A DNA stretch of 64,000 nucleotides, from NCBI GenBank assembly GCA_003130815.1, contig QFDA01000001.1, forward strand, positions 510,131-574,130, written 5' to 3'. The position numbers and the translations under genes were made by a program. Under the pieces are notes generated by a model that saw only the letters and a list, made by a program, of their open reading frames with translations, did no database searches and was not told the origin of the DNA. Every line of letters starts with the position of its first letter. The first letter of the stretch is position 1. The DNA comes from Bacteroidetes bacterium SCGC AAA795-G10 (GTDB taxonomy: Bacteria; Bacteroidota; Bacteroidia; Flavobacteriales; Flavobacteriaceae). This document shows positions 42,496 through 50,311 of this stretch, in pieces.

Positions 42496-42945
42496 GTGAA
42501 GATATTATATGTAGATCTTGATGGAGTAGTTGCTGATTTTGAAAAAGGGAAAAATAATCACCCTCTTTGTAATGTTTCACCATACAAGAGAAGACCTGAT
42601 AAATTACCTGGAATATATGAGAATTTAGATCCGATTAATGGAGCGATCGAATCCGTTAATCTACTTTTGCTAAGCACCAAATTTGATGTTTATTTTCTTT
42701 CAACTGCTCCATGGGATAACCCTAATGCATGGACCCATAAAAGGCTTTGGATTACAAAATATTTTGATGAAAAATTAATTCGAAAAAGATTAATACTATG
42801 TCATCATAAACAACTCATGATTGGAGATTATCTAATCGATGATAGAAGGTTTAATGGAGCTTCGGAATTTAAGGGAGATTGGATTCATTATGGAAGTGAA
42901 AATTTTCCAAATTGGAAAAGTGTTTTAAATTACTTGGGTTTATAG
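42496..42945 (+). CDS. 5'(3')-deoxyribonucleotidase-like HAD phosphatase
   Basis: I choose the GTG at 42496 (MKILYVDLDGVVADF), since the ORF-track TTG at 42487 adds only three residues before the catalytic strand. 149 residues. DLDGVVADF is the HAD motif I with both Asp, VYFLSTAPW gives motif II (Ser/Thr), HHKQLMIGDYLIDDR gives the Lys and motif III/IV Asp pair. This fits the NT5C family (PF06941), which dephosphorylates deoxynucleoside monophosphates. It is divergent from the SPFH operon, with its stop overlapping the next start (TAGTG). Confidence 0.82.
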   Translation: MKILYVDLDGVVADFEKGKNNHPLCNVSPYKRRPDKLPGIYENLDPINGAIESVNLLLLSTKFDVYFLSTAPWDNPNAWTHKRLWITKYFDEKLIRKRLILCHHKQLMIGDYLIDDRRFNGASEFKGDWIHYGSENFPNWKSVLNYLGL

Positions 42946-43370
42946 TGTATTTTGATTCAATAATCTTAAGTGAATTATTAGACCAAATTATTGGACTTTA
43001 CTTTATAAATCATACGTTTAGTTTAAAAGGCAGTTTAGAATGGTATCCTATTACTGAAAAACAAAAAGAAAGGCATTTTAAAAAGTTTGGAAAAGAATTA
43101 AAACCTCAAAGGAGAAGATATAAAATAAAGGAGGTTTTTTGGGAAGGAAAAAAGGTGGATGATAAAGGAGGTTATAGTTCATCCCACCATCATGTAGTTA
43201 TTAGTGATATTGAAGATCACGGTGTTTTTTATGTTATGAATGACCATAAAGTAGGAAATATGGGTCAAACATTTAGGTATAAATTTCAAATAAAAGACTT
43301 TCAAAAATCACTGAATCTTTCTGATTTAAATATTGAATTGTTAGATAAGACGATGACAATGATTCGGTAA
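42945..43370 (+). CDS. Hypothetical protein coupled to the nucleotidase gene
   Basis: I place the start at the GTG at 42945, which overlaps the upstream TAG by one base (TAGTG). The ORF-track TTG at 42912 lies inside the nucleotidase. 141 residues, with a hydrophobic N-terminus (YFDSIILSELLDQIIGLYFI) followed by a basic segment (KKFGKELKPQRRRYKIKEVFW) and a His-rich strand (GGYSSSHHHVVISDIEDHG). No family recognised. The tight coupling suggests a joint function with the nucleotidase. Confidence 0.6.
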   Translation: MYFDSIILSELLDQIIGLYFINHTFSLKGSLEWYPITEKQKERHFKKFGKELKPQRRRYKIKEVFWEGKKVDDKGGYSSSHHHVVISDIEDHGVFYVMNDHKVGNMGQTFRYKFQIKDFQKSLNLSDLNIELLDKTMTMIR

Positions 43371-43573
43371 TTTTTATTGAGGTAAAAAATCTATTCGCCT
43401 TTCATGATCAAATCTGTAAAATCAAATAGGATTTATTAATGCCTGTCCCTTTCCAAATTCAAAGTTTTATGTAGATTAATTTTCAATTAGCTATATAACT
43501 GTGTAAATAAAAATTCATCTCTTTTAGTTGTTGTTAAGTGCCTTTTCAAAAAATGACTGATTTTAAAATCATA

Positions 43574-43581
43574 TAACTTTG
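43574..43581 (+). promoter_or_regulatory. Candidate -7 box upstream of the 159-residue gene
   Basis: TAACTTTG fits TAnnTTTG, 62 nt before the ATG at 43644, in an otherwise gene-free 273-nt gap (43371-43643). No -33 TTG at the expected spacing. Confidence 0.3.
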
Positions 43582-43643
43582 TTAGGTAATAAAAGGATGA
43601 TATAAAATCCCTACTTAAATCCTAAAATTTTTTAAATTTATTA

Positions 43644-44123
43644 ATGAACTTCAACAGATTAATAAAGGATTCAAAAAAAGGATTAAAAAGAAAAATTTCA
43701 TCGAGAAGGGAAAAAACGTCAGTATCAGTTGAGGAATTCTTTAATCTTTCCGAAAAGTATTTCAAACAGAATAATGAGGGTGAAAACCTTATCATTAAAT
43801 ATGATTCAAAAGATAAAGAGATACTTGTATTTATTTTGAGGTGGTATTATAACTTATGGATTGATATTAATGAAAAATCAATTGAGGTTTACTCTTCTTT
43901 TCCAAAAGAATTTGAAATTATTAGTGAGGTCAATAAATTAAATCATCCTCACACTCCAAAAACTTTTAAAAAAGGAACTAAAATGTATTTTAATTCGTCT
44001 AGTTACTCTTCTTCTAATTGGTTAAATGGGATTCCTCTTTGGGATAAAAAAGATGAAGAAGTTGGTCATGGATTAAAACCAAGTTGTCAAGTAAATTATA
44101 ATTCTATAAAATTAATCAGATAG
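43644..44123 (+). CDS. Hypothetical protein, intact copy of the repeated gene (159 aa)
   Basis: 159 residues, cytoplasmic by appearance: a basic N-terminus (KDSKKGLKRKISSRREKT), an acidic helix (VEEFFNLSEKYFKQNNEGENL), strands IKYDSKDKEILVFILRWYYNLWIDI, and a Ser-rich loop before GIPLWDKKDEEVGHGLK. I do not recognise the family. Its last 46 codons lie in the 154-bp repeat whose other copy lies 6.15 kb to the left, so this gene type was once present on both sides of the zinc-ribbon operon. Confidence 0.6.
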   Translation: MNFNRLIKDSKKGLKRKISSRREKTSVSVEEFFNLSEKYFKQNNEGENLIIKYDSKDKEILVFILRWYYNLWIDINEKSIEVYSSFPKEFEIISEVNKLNHPHTPKTFKKGTKMYFNSSSYSSSNWLNGIPLWDKKDEEVGHGLKPSCQVNYNSIKLIR

Positions 44124-44138
44124 AAATTCTACAGCTAC
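43985..44138. repeat. 154-bp direct repeat, right copy
   Basis: Partner of 37832-37985. It carries the 3' end of the 159-residue gene and, antisense, the last codons of a zinc-ribbon gene (VAVEFLSD then stop). That gene body is no longer present here. Confidence 0.92.
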
Positions 44139-44150
44139 ATTAAATACTTA

Positions 44151-44193
44151 AAAAACCCCTAAACCTTTGTTTTATAAAGGATTAGAGGTTTTT
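44151..44193. terminator. Rho-independent terminator next to the decayed tRNA
   Basis: AAAAACCCCTAAACCTTT / AAAGGATTAGAGGTTTTT forms an 18-bp stem with two mismatches and a 7-nt loop, ending in a T run on either strand. It can end the 43644 gene and, in the other direction, the tRNA-Met remnant that begins right beside it. Confidence 0.75.
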
Positions 44194-44245
44194 GTTGGTG
44201 GTCCCACCTGTCCCAGAATCAGGGTTATATATTTACTGATTATCA
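44192..44245 (-). pseudogene. Decayed 3' half of tRNA-Met
   Basis: 19 nt (TTGTTGGTGGTCCCACCTG) are identical to the 3' end and flank of the intact tRNA-Met at 49947-49965. On the minus strand the remnant continues as a mutated T-arm (CCCTGATTCTGGGACAGG against CCCTGGTTCGAGCCCAGG) and then GATAATCAGT against CATAATCAGT of the anticodon arm. The D-arm and 5' acceptor strand are absent. Confidence 0.65.
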
Positions 44246-44265
44246 AATAGTTAGGTGTTTAAGGT

Positions 44266-44282
44266 GGTTCGAAGTTCGAACC
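44266..44282. repeat. Perfect inverted repeat GGTTCGAA-G-TTCGAACC
   Basis: 8-bp arms with a 1-nt spacer, just beyond the tRNA remnant. It could be an operator-like palindrome or a core-type site; the GGTTCGAA arm also resembles a tRNA T-arm. No role assigned. Confidence 0.5.
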
Positions 44283-44318
44283 AACCGAAAAATCATGATT
44301 TTTTGACTTTACCCTAGT

Positions 44319-44717
44319 TCAAGTTCTTTTAGGACTATTGTTTTGAATTGTCACATGTAGAAAATAAAAAACTATTCCCCCAATAATTGTCCATATTACG
44401 TCATTCCAATCAAAAACTCCTCTTCCGGGTGTATAGATTGTTATGAACTCATTTCCAATTAGACCAATCATAGAAATGATTATTGACCACTTTAATCTAT
44501 TTCTGTAAAAAGATGTATTAGGTTTAAAAATCTCTGGAATAGTTACATAAAACAAACTAGGTAGACCAATACCTGGAAGGAAGTTAGGAATTACTCCAAG
44601 AAAATAAATTATTAGGTCATTTCCTCCTTCATAATTTGGTCTGATGTAATCTTGAACCAATCCGAATGTTAAAAATGAAAGTCCAAAAACTATGTAATAG
44701 GAGTATTTTCTGTTCAT
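44319..44717 (-). CDS. Hypothetical four-helix membrane protein
   Basis: 132 residues with about four membrane segments: YYIVFGLSFLTFGLV, LIIYFLGVIPNFLPGIGLPSLFYV, WSIIISMIGLIGNEFI and VIWTIIGGIVFYFLHV. The loop GRGVFDWNDVIWTIIGG recalls VanZ-like membrane proteins (xxDxxDxxxNxxG) but is too weak for an assignment. It stands alone, facing the decayed tRNA. Confidence 0.55.
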   Translation of the reverse strand: MNRKYSYYIVFGLSFLTFGLVQDYIRPNYEGGNDLIIYFLGVIPNFLPGIGLPSLFYVTIPEIFKPNTSFYRNRLKWSIIISMIGLIGNEFITIYTPGRGVFDWNDVIWTIIGGIVFYFLHVTIQNNSPKRT

Positions 44718-45108
44718 TCCCTTTCAAAATTAAATATTTTGGTTCGAAACTAAGTGGGGTAATGATTGAAAATTAGTTTCCCTAAAATCCAAATTTTTTT
44801 TAATTTTGACTTATAAAATGAAAAAAGATGCAATTAATTAGACAAAAAATCAGATTTTCGCCCGTAGTTTTTGTTTGGTCAATTGGAAAGAAATTCAGAA
44901 AACTTTCACCAGATAATTTAATAATCGGGCTCACAGAACTGCAGTTAGTTCGAAAATTATCGAGGTTAATCTTCCCTTCCAAACTCACTTTTTATAGGAA
45001 GTAAACTTTTCGAATTTAAGTTTTATGTAGTAATCTTACTAAAGAGATAGCTAAGGAATTAACATCAATCTCTATGTTTACTTCTATTTGATATTTGTAT
45101 TTAGTATT
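44718..45108. other. 391-nt stretch with no confident gene
   Basis: AT-rich. A possible 58-codon plus-strand ORF lies at 44828-45004 (MQLIRQKIRFSPVVFVWSIG...), and a 62-codon minus-strand ORF overlaps it. Neither shows family features, a signal peptide or a good ribosome binding site, and I would not call either. Upstream of the plus-strand ORF the sequence TTTTGACTTATAAAATG has no good promoter match. Confidence 0.5.
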
Positions 45109-45528
45109 ATGAAAAAGTTAGACACAGTAATTCTTACGGTTTCATTTTGGTCCAGTATTATCACTTATGCACAAAAAATCGATTCCATAAATCCTTCAGA
45201 GGAGAAAATTAAAGTAAATAAGGTGTTTGATGAGCATGGAAATCTAATCAGATATGATTCAATTTATAGCTATTCCAGTACTAACTACAATATGGATACC
45301 AAAAAAATGGACTCTTTAATTAAGCAATTTTTTCCAAATCGAGGAACTATGCCATTTAAAGAACCATTTGATGATTTTGATTTTGGTTTCCCAAACTTGT
45401 TTAATCAAAACTTTAGAAACCTTGATTCCATTTGGCAACAAAGGTTAAAAGGGCAACAAAAATTATTTGATAGTATTTTCAATAGGCATCAACCCAAAAA
45501 AGAGAAATCATCCACAAATAAAATCTAA
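45109..45528 (+). CDS. Hypothetical exported protein
   Basis: Start taken at the ATG at 45109 (MKKLDTVILTVSFWSSIITYAQK), which gives a signal peptide cleaved near YAQ. The ORF-track start adds seven residues without support. 139 residues. The mature part is hydrophilic, with a Phe/Asp-rich segment (PFDDFDFGFPNLFNQNFRNLD) and a basic Gln-rich end. No family recognised. It precedes the ABC exporter operon by 38 nt and may share its transcript. Confidence 0.55.
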   Translation: MKKLDTVILTVSFWSSIITYAQKIDSINPSEEKIKVNKVFDEHGNLIRYDSIYSYSSTNYNMDTKKMDSLIKQFFPNRGTMPFKEPFDDFDFGFPNLFNQNFRNLDSIWQQRLKGQQKLFDSIFNRHQPKKEKSSTNKI

Positions 45529-45566
45529 ATAATTATTCAATCAAATTAATACATGCTATATCAACT

Positions 45567-46496
45567 ATGGATATACAAATAGAAAAACTAACTAAGACCT
45601 ACGGACCTCAAACCGCTGTAAACGATATCAGTTTTGACGTTAAGACAGGAGAAGTTCTTGGATTTTTAGGCCCTAACGGAGCAGGAAAATCTACCACAAT
45701 GAAAATGATTACCGGCTATATAGGCATTGAAAAAGGGGATATTCAAATAGGAGGAAAAAGCGTTACGGACCCTACGTATGATTTAAAAAGGCACATTGGT
45801 TATCTCCCTGAAAATAACCCCTTATACCTTGATATGCCTGTGATAGACTATTTGGAGTTTTGTGCGTCCCTCCAGGGTATAGAAAAACAGAATATCAATA
45901 AAAGAATTCGTGAAATGGTAGGGGTTTGTGGTTTAAATAGGGAAAAGCATAAAAAAATAGGAGAACTATCTAAGGGATACAGGCAACGTGTAGGCCTTGC
46001 TCAAGCCATGATTCACGACCCTGAAATTCTGGTTTTAGATGAACCTACAACAGGGTTAGACCCCAACCAAATTATAGAAATTAGAAAACTAATTCGTGAC
46101 TTGGGAAAAGAAAAGACCGTTATACTCAGCACACACATTCTACCAGAGGTAGAGGCTACATGCGACCGTATTCTTATAATCAATAGAGGTAAGATTGTAG
46201 CTAATGGCACATCGGAAACACTTAGAAAGCAGTCGCAAGGGAATGAAATATTAAAGCTTCGTATTGAGGATGGTAAAGCAGATAAGATTTTAAAATCCCT
46301 ACGGACATTGGACACTGTCCAATCGGTAGCATGTATTGAACAAAATCAAAATGTATTTGAAGTACAGAGCCTTGTCGAACAGACCTCTAAACGAAATGTA
46401 TTTAACCTGTGCGTTCAAAACAAATGGGTGCTGACGGAACTCACACCATTGGAAACGAAACTTGAGGATATTTTCAGAAACTTAACATTAAACTAA
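45567..46496 (+). CDS. Gld-type ABC transporter ATPase
   Basis: 309 residues. Walker A GFLGPNGAGKSTTMKM (about 32-47), signature LSKGYRQRVGLAQAM, Walker B EILVLDEPTTGLDPNQI and the switch His in ILSTHILPEVEATCDRI are all present. The length and C-terminal region match the GldA group of ABC-2 ATPases. With the next three genes it forms an operon of ATPase, permease, GldG-like and DUF4340 proteins. In Flavobacterium, GldA/F/G is needed for gliding. The DUF4340 variant also occurs in non-gliding bacteria, so I describe it as Gld-like rather than assign gldA with certainty. Confidence 0.9.
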   Translation: MDIQIEKLTKTYGPQTAVNDISFDVKTGEVLGFLGPNGAGKSTTMKMITGYIGIEKGDIQIGGKSVTDPTYDLKRHIGYLPENNPLYLDMPVIDYLEFCASLQGIEKQNINKRIREMVGVCGLNREKHKKIGELSKGYRQRVGLAQAMIHDPEILVLDEPTTGLDPNQIIEIRKLIRDLGKEKTVILSTHILPEVEATCDRILIINRGKIVANGTSETLRKQSQGNEILKLRIEDGKADKILKSLRTLDTVQSVACIEQNQNVFEVQSLVEQTSKRNVFNLCVQNKWVLTELTPLETKLEDIFRNLTLN

Positions 46497-46498
46497 AT

Positions 46499-47221
46499 AT
46501 GAAAACAATTTGGATAATAGCTAAACGAGAATTGGCAACTTTTTTCGACTCCCTTATAGCCTATATTATCTTAGGACTTTTTTTAGGATTTAGCGGCTTT
46601 TTTACTTGGTTGTATGGCAATGATATTTTTCTAGTAGGTCAAGCCAATTTGCGCGTATTCTTTAGCATTGCTTCATGGAGTCTTTTCTTTTTCATTCCTG
46701 CCATAACCATGAAAATGTTGGCTGAGGAGAGAAAAACAGGAACATTGGAACTTTTGCTTACCAAGTCGGTATCAGACCGACAATTGATTCTTGGAAAATT
46801 CTTAGGGTCGGTCTTGTTAGTCTGTATAGCCCTATTGGCGACCTTACCTTATGTTATAACTGTTTCCAGTATTGGTAATTTAGATAATGGTGGAACTATT
46901 TGTGGCTATTTTGGCTTACTGCTAATGAGCATCACATATACTGCAATTGGAATTTTTGCAAGTAGTATAACCACAAATCAAATTGTGGCATTTATGACCG
47001 CCCTTTTTATCGGGTTATTTTTCCATATCATTTTTGGCGTTTTGGCCCAGAACTTTACGGGAAGTATAGGACAGATTTTTGAAACCTTAAATCTTCAATC
47101 CCATTTTGAATCCATTTCCAGAGGCGTTATAGATTCTAAAGACCTGGTTTATTTTCTATCTATAACAGTTTTGGGGCTTTATCTTGGAGAGTCGTCATTA
47201 TCAAAAAGACATTCTTCTTAA
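46499..47221 (+). CDS. Gld-type ABC-2 permease (GldF-like)
   Basis: 240 residues, six membrane segments. IWIIAKRELATFFDSLIAYIILGLFL is the ABC-2 permease opening, and AITMKMLAEERKTGTLELLLTKSVSDRQLILGKFLGS is the cytoplasmic helix that contacts the ATPase. The length matches GldF. It starts 2 nt after the ATPase gene, so translation is coupled. It forms the membrane channel of the exporter whose substrate is unknown. Confidence 0.9.
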   Translation: MKTIWIIAKRELATFFDSLIAYIILGLFLGFSGFFTWLYGNDIFLVGQANLRVFFSIASWSLFFFIPAITMKMLAEERKTGTLELLLTKSVSDRQLILGKFLGSVLLVCIALLATLPYVITVSSIGNLDNGGTICGYFGLLLMSITYTAIGIFASSITTNQIVAFMTALFIGLFFHIIFGVLAQNFTGSIGQIFETLNLQSHFESISRGVIDSKDLVYFLSITVLGLYLGESSLSKRHSS

Positions 47222-47271
47222 TCAATTATTAAAGCATGAATCTGACCATTGAAAAAAATAAAAACACATAG

Positions 47272-48774
47272 ATGAAAAAGACAAACGTAACCATACTATT
47301 AATTTTAAGTATACTGTTATTTGTGAACTTATTGTCCGAGGAATATTATTTTCGAATAGATTTAACCGAAGATAAGCAATATACTTTAAGCGAAGCAACT
47401 GAAGATATTATGAAATCGCTAGAAAATCCAATTACGGTCAAAGCTTATTTTACAGAAAACCTTCCGCCAGATATTGCAAAAACCAAGAATAATTTTGAAG
47501 AGTACCTAATAGAATATGCTCGAAAATCAAATGATAATCTAGTATACACCTTTATTGACCCCAACGAAAATGAGAAAACAGAGCGAGAAGCTGTGGAAGC
47601 TGGTATTAATCCAGTCATGATTAATGTTAGGGAAAAGGACCAAATGAAACAGCAAAAAGCTTTTTTAGGAGCCGTTCTAGAATTGGAAGAACAAAAAGAA
47701 GTTATTCCATTTATACAACCTGGAGCCCCTTTGGAATACCTCTTGTCGTCATCCATAAAAAAGATAGCGGTAACCGATAAACCTGAAGTTAGGCTCATGG
47801 AAGGTAATGGACAAGCCTCCATTTCAGAACTTTCTCAGGTAAAAACAGCTCTAGATGTTTTATACGATTTTAATTCTACTAAAGTAAATGATATAACACC
47901 TGTTCCAGAAAACACAAAGACTTTGGCTATTATTCGTCCTACGGATACCATTAATAATGAAAGTCTTAACCAGTTAGACAAATTCCTAGAAAAAGGAGGT
48001 AATCTATTTATAGCTTTGAATAGGGTAAATGGTGATTTAAATAATGCCTATGGAACTAGTCAGAATACAGGTTTGGAAAAATGGCTGGAGTCAAAAGGTT
48101 TAGAAGTCCGAGAAGACTTTGTGATAGATGCACAATGTGCTAGCGTTGGTGTACAACAACGACAGGGATACTTTAATTTCACTTCCAATGTTTCTTTTCC
48201 TTATATCCCAATCATAAGTCAATTTGCAGACCATCCAGCTACTAAAGGTCTGGAAGCCGTAGTGATGCAGTTTGTTAGTTCATTAAAATTTGCTGCCAAA
48301 GATTCCCTTACCACATTTACTCCTTTGGCCTTTTCATCTAAAAATTCTGCAAAATTAAAAGCTCCACAGTTTTTTGACATTCAAAAGCAATGGACTGAAA
48401 TGGATTTTAATGCGCCTAATCAGATAGTTGCAGGGGTTTTGGAGCAAACACATGATAATGGTAACAAGTCTCGTATTTTTGTGGTTGCGGATGGAGATTT
48501 TCCTATTAATAGTGGACAACAGCAGTTACAATCAGGAAATGTCAATCTTATGGTCAATGCTATTGATTGGTTAAGCGATGACACAGGATTAATTGACTTA
48601 AGGAATAAAGGGATAAGATATCGCCCAATAGACGCCTTGGAAGATAGTACTAAAACGACCCTGAAATATTTCAATTTTTCACTGCCTATTATTCTAGTAA
48701 TCATCTATGGTGTGGTAAGGATGCAGATGAACAGAAATAAGCGGAGTAAAAGAATAGAAGAGAACTATGAATAA
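47272..48774 (+). CDS. GldG-like ABC auxiliary substrate-binding protein
   Basis: 500 residues. One N-terminal membrane anchor ([18 protein letters not shown]) precedes FRIDLTEDKQYTLSEATEDIMKSLENPITVKAYF, the typical GldG/ABC_transp_aux opening. A central IFT52-like fold includes DKFLEKGGNLFIALNRVNG and VVADGDFPINSGQQQLQ, and a C-terminal anchor (SLPIILVIIYGVVRMQM) follows. Most of the protein should face the periplasm. It is the third gene of the operon, followed 19 nt later by DUF4340. Confidence 0.88.
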   Translation: MKKTNVTILLILSILLFVNLLSEEYYFRIDLTEDKQYTLSEATEDIMKSLENPITVKAYFTENLPPDIAKTKNNFEEYLIEYARKSNDNLVYTFIDPNENEKTEREAVEAGINPVMINVREKDQMKQQKAFLGAVLELEEQKEVIPFIQPGAPLEYLLSSSIKKIAVTDKPEVRLMEGNGQASISELSQVKTALDVLYDFNSTKVNDITPVPENTKTLAIIRPTDTINNESLNQLDKFLEKGGNLFIALNRVNGDLNNAYGTSQNTGLEKWLESKGLEVREDFVIDAQCASVGVQQRQGYFNFTSNVSFPYIPIISQFADHPATKGLEAVVMQFVSSLKFAAKDSLTTFTPLAFSSKNSAKLKAPQFFDIQKQWTEMDFNAPNQIVAGVLEQTHDNGNKSRIFVVADGDFPINSGQQQLQSGNVNLMVNAIDWLSDDTGLIDLRNKGIRYRPIDALEDSTKTTLKYFNFSLPIILVIIYGVVRMQMNRNKRSKRIEENYE

Positions 48775-48793
48775 TCAACTAAAGATTTAACTC

Positions 48794-49750
48794 ATGAAAA
48801 AAAATAACATATTAATATTAGTATTAGTAGGTCTAGTATTACTATTTGTAACAACAAATTATTTTAAAAAGCATAGCAGTGCTATCTTTAAAGCTGAAGT
48901 GATTCAGTTTGATTCTTCTACGTTGAATAAAATAATTATTCGTCCGCCATCTTCTTCGGAGGAGGAGCCAATTATTATTTCAAAAGATGATGATAATTGG
49001 CAAGTTGCCCAAGGCACTATAAAAACCCTGGCGAATCAATCTACTGTTAATAGTGTACTAGGTCAGTTAGAGCAAATAAAAACCGAACAGTTAGTCTCTA
49101 AAACCAAAGAAAAATGGGAAACATATGAGTTAACGGATACTTTAGCACAATGTGTTGAAATTTACCAACAGGGCAAGGAAAAGCCAACAAAGCTATATTT
49201 TGGAAAAACAACATATAAACAATCCCAAAATCCGGGATATGGAGGACGCCCCTCTGTTGATGCCTCTACCTATTTCAGAATCAATGAAACTCCCAGTACA
49301 TACGCTATAAAAGGCGGACTTTCCAATACATTTAAACGGAAATTTAATGCATGGCGAAATACAGAGTTCATCAAGCTTAATAAAGATTTAATTACACGAT
49401 TAAAATTTGAGACTAATAAAAACAACACTTTTTCTCTTTCCAAAAAAGAGTCTGATTGGTTTATGGGAGAGATTTCACCAGATTCTACCAAAGTGGCTCA
49501 ATATCTTAATACCTTACGTTACCAAAGTAGCTCACAGTTTGTTGATGGATTTAAGCCTAAAGGTAATGCGGATTATACCTTGACAATCCAAGGTGATTCA
49601 ACTGAAGACTTGATTATAAAAGCTTACAGGGATTCTACAACAAACAAATACATCCTGAACGCATCCCAATATCCAAATGTCTTTATTGAGAGTGATTCAA
49701 CAGAGCTATTCAAACGCCTATTTGTAAATCAAGATTATTTTTTGAAATAA
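48794..49750 (+). CDS. DUF4340 domain protein of the Gld-like exporter
   Basis: 318 residues. An N-terminal anchor (ILILVLVGLVLLFVTTNYF) is followed by IIRPPSSSEEEPIIISKDDDNWQVAQG and TKLYFGKTTYKQS, the repeated beta units of DUF4340. The fold appears twice, with the second unit near DSTKVAQYLNTLRYQSSSQFVDG. Proteins with this domain are regularly encoded beside GldG-like proteins in many phyla, but it is not part of the classical gldA/gldFG set. It is presumably a periplasmic partner of the exporter. Confidence 0.82.
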   Translation: MKKNNILILVLVGLVLLFVTTNYFKKHSSAIFKAEVIQFDSSTLNKIIIRPPSSSEEEPIIISKDDDNWQVAQGTIKTLANQSTVNSVLGQLEQIKTEQLVSKTKEKWETYELTDTLAQCVEIYQQGKEKPTKLYFGKTTYKQSQNPGYGGRPSVDASTYFRINETPSTYAIKGGLSNTFKRKFNAWRNTEFIKLNKDLITRLKFETNKNNTFSLSKKESDWFMGEISPDSTKVAQYLNTLRYQSSSQFVDGFKPKGNADYTLTIQGDSTEDLIIKAYRDSTTNKYILNASQYPNVFIESDSTELFKRLFVNQDYFLK

Positions 49751-49908
49751 TCAAATAATGAAGCAATGAGATGAAATGATAGACTCTCATAAAAACTTTT
49801 GAAAGTGCTGTTATTACTAGCAACAAAGATAATTCAAAGATTGGTCCAAAATTGAGGGGTACGGGATATCAAGCCAAAAACTAGGGACAAATCTGTGGAC
49901 AAATAAGA

Positions 49909-49944
49909 AAAGGCGCAAACTGCAAAATCGCTGTTAACGCCTTT
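49909..49944 (-). terminator. Terminator downstream of tRNA-Met
   Basis: On the minus strand AAAGGCG...CGCCTTT gives a 7-bp stem around an AT-rich loop with an inner GCGATTTTGC, followed by TCTT. It lies a few bases past the tRNA 3' end. Confidence 0.6.
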
Positions 49945-49950
49945 GATTGT

Positions 49951-50027
49951 TGGTGGTCCCACCTGGGCTCGAACCAGGGACCAACTGATTATGAGTCAGC
50001 TACTCTAACCAACTGAGCTATAGGACC
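49951..50027 (-). tRNA. tRNA-Met (anticodon CAT), intact
   Basis: On the minus strand GGTCCTA (acceptor) ... GCTGA-CTCATAA-TCAGT (anticodon arm, CAT) ... CCTGG-TTCGAGC-CCAGG (T-arm) ... TGGGACC-A-CCA. The acceptor stem pairs fully with one G-T, and the CCA end is encoded. Elongator Met is most likely; an Ile tRNA with lysidine-modified CAT cannot be excluded. Its 5' half (49985-50027) is duplicated at 56000-56042. Confidence 0.93.
49985..50027. repeat. 43-bp direct repeat (tRNA-Met 5' half), left copy
   Basis: CTGATTATGAGTCAGCTACT... to GGACC, identical base for base to 56000-56042, running from the anticodon arm to the tRNA 5' end. It bounds a segment of about 6.0 kb and is the likely left attachment site. 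Confidence 0.92.
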
Positions 50028-50311
50028 TATTGTACTGTTTATAGTACTTGTGAGAGTATTTTACTTAAATTGTTATTAGGGTAGTTTTAAAAATCACAAC
50101 CAAAATCACAATATTGTTAAAAGTATGGTACTCTATCAACCTATTAAATAGGCACTCAAATATAAATAAAAAGAGATAATGGATAACCCCCTCTTATACC
50201 CTTTTATATGTACTAGGATTTTTCTCCAAGTAAGAATATATAATCTGACTAATAATAGGTCGTTTGGGATATTTTTAGTGTACCAACCTTGTAATGCTTA
50301 CCAATCGTAAA

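Noticed and set aside
44800-44988. 62-codon minus-strand ORF
   Set aside because: No ribosome binding site, no recognised feature, overlapped by another equally weak ORF on the opposite strand.
49751-49950. Possible 3' end of an integrase gene beside tRNA-Met
   Set aside because: Plus-strand frames in this gap are short and show no tyrosine-recombinase RxxR or HxxR/Y motif; the hairpin fits a tRNA terminator better.
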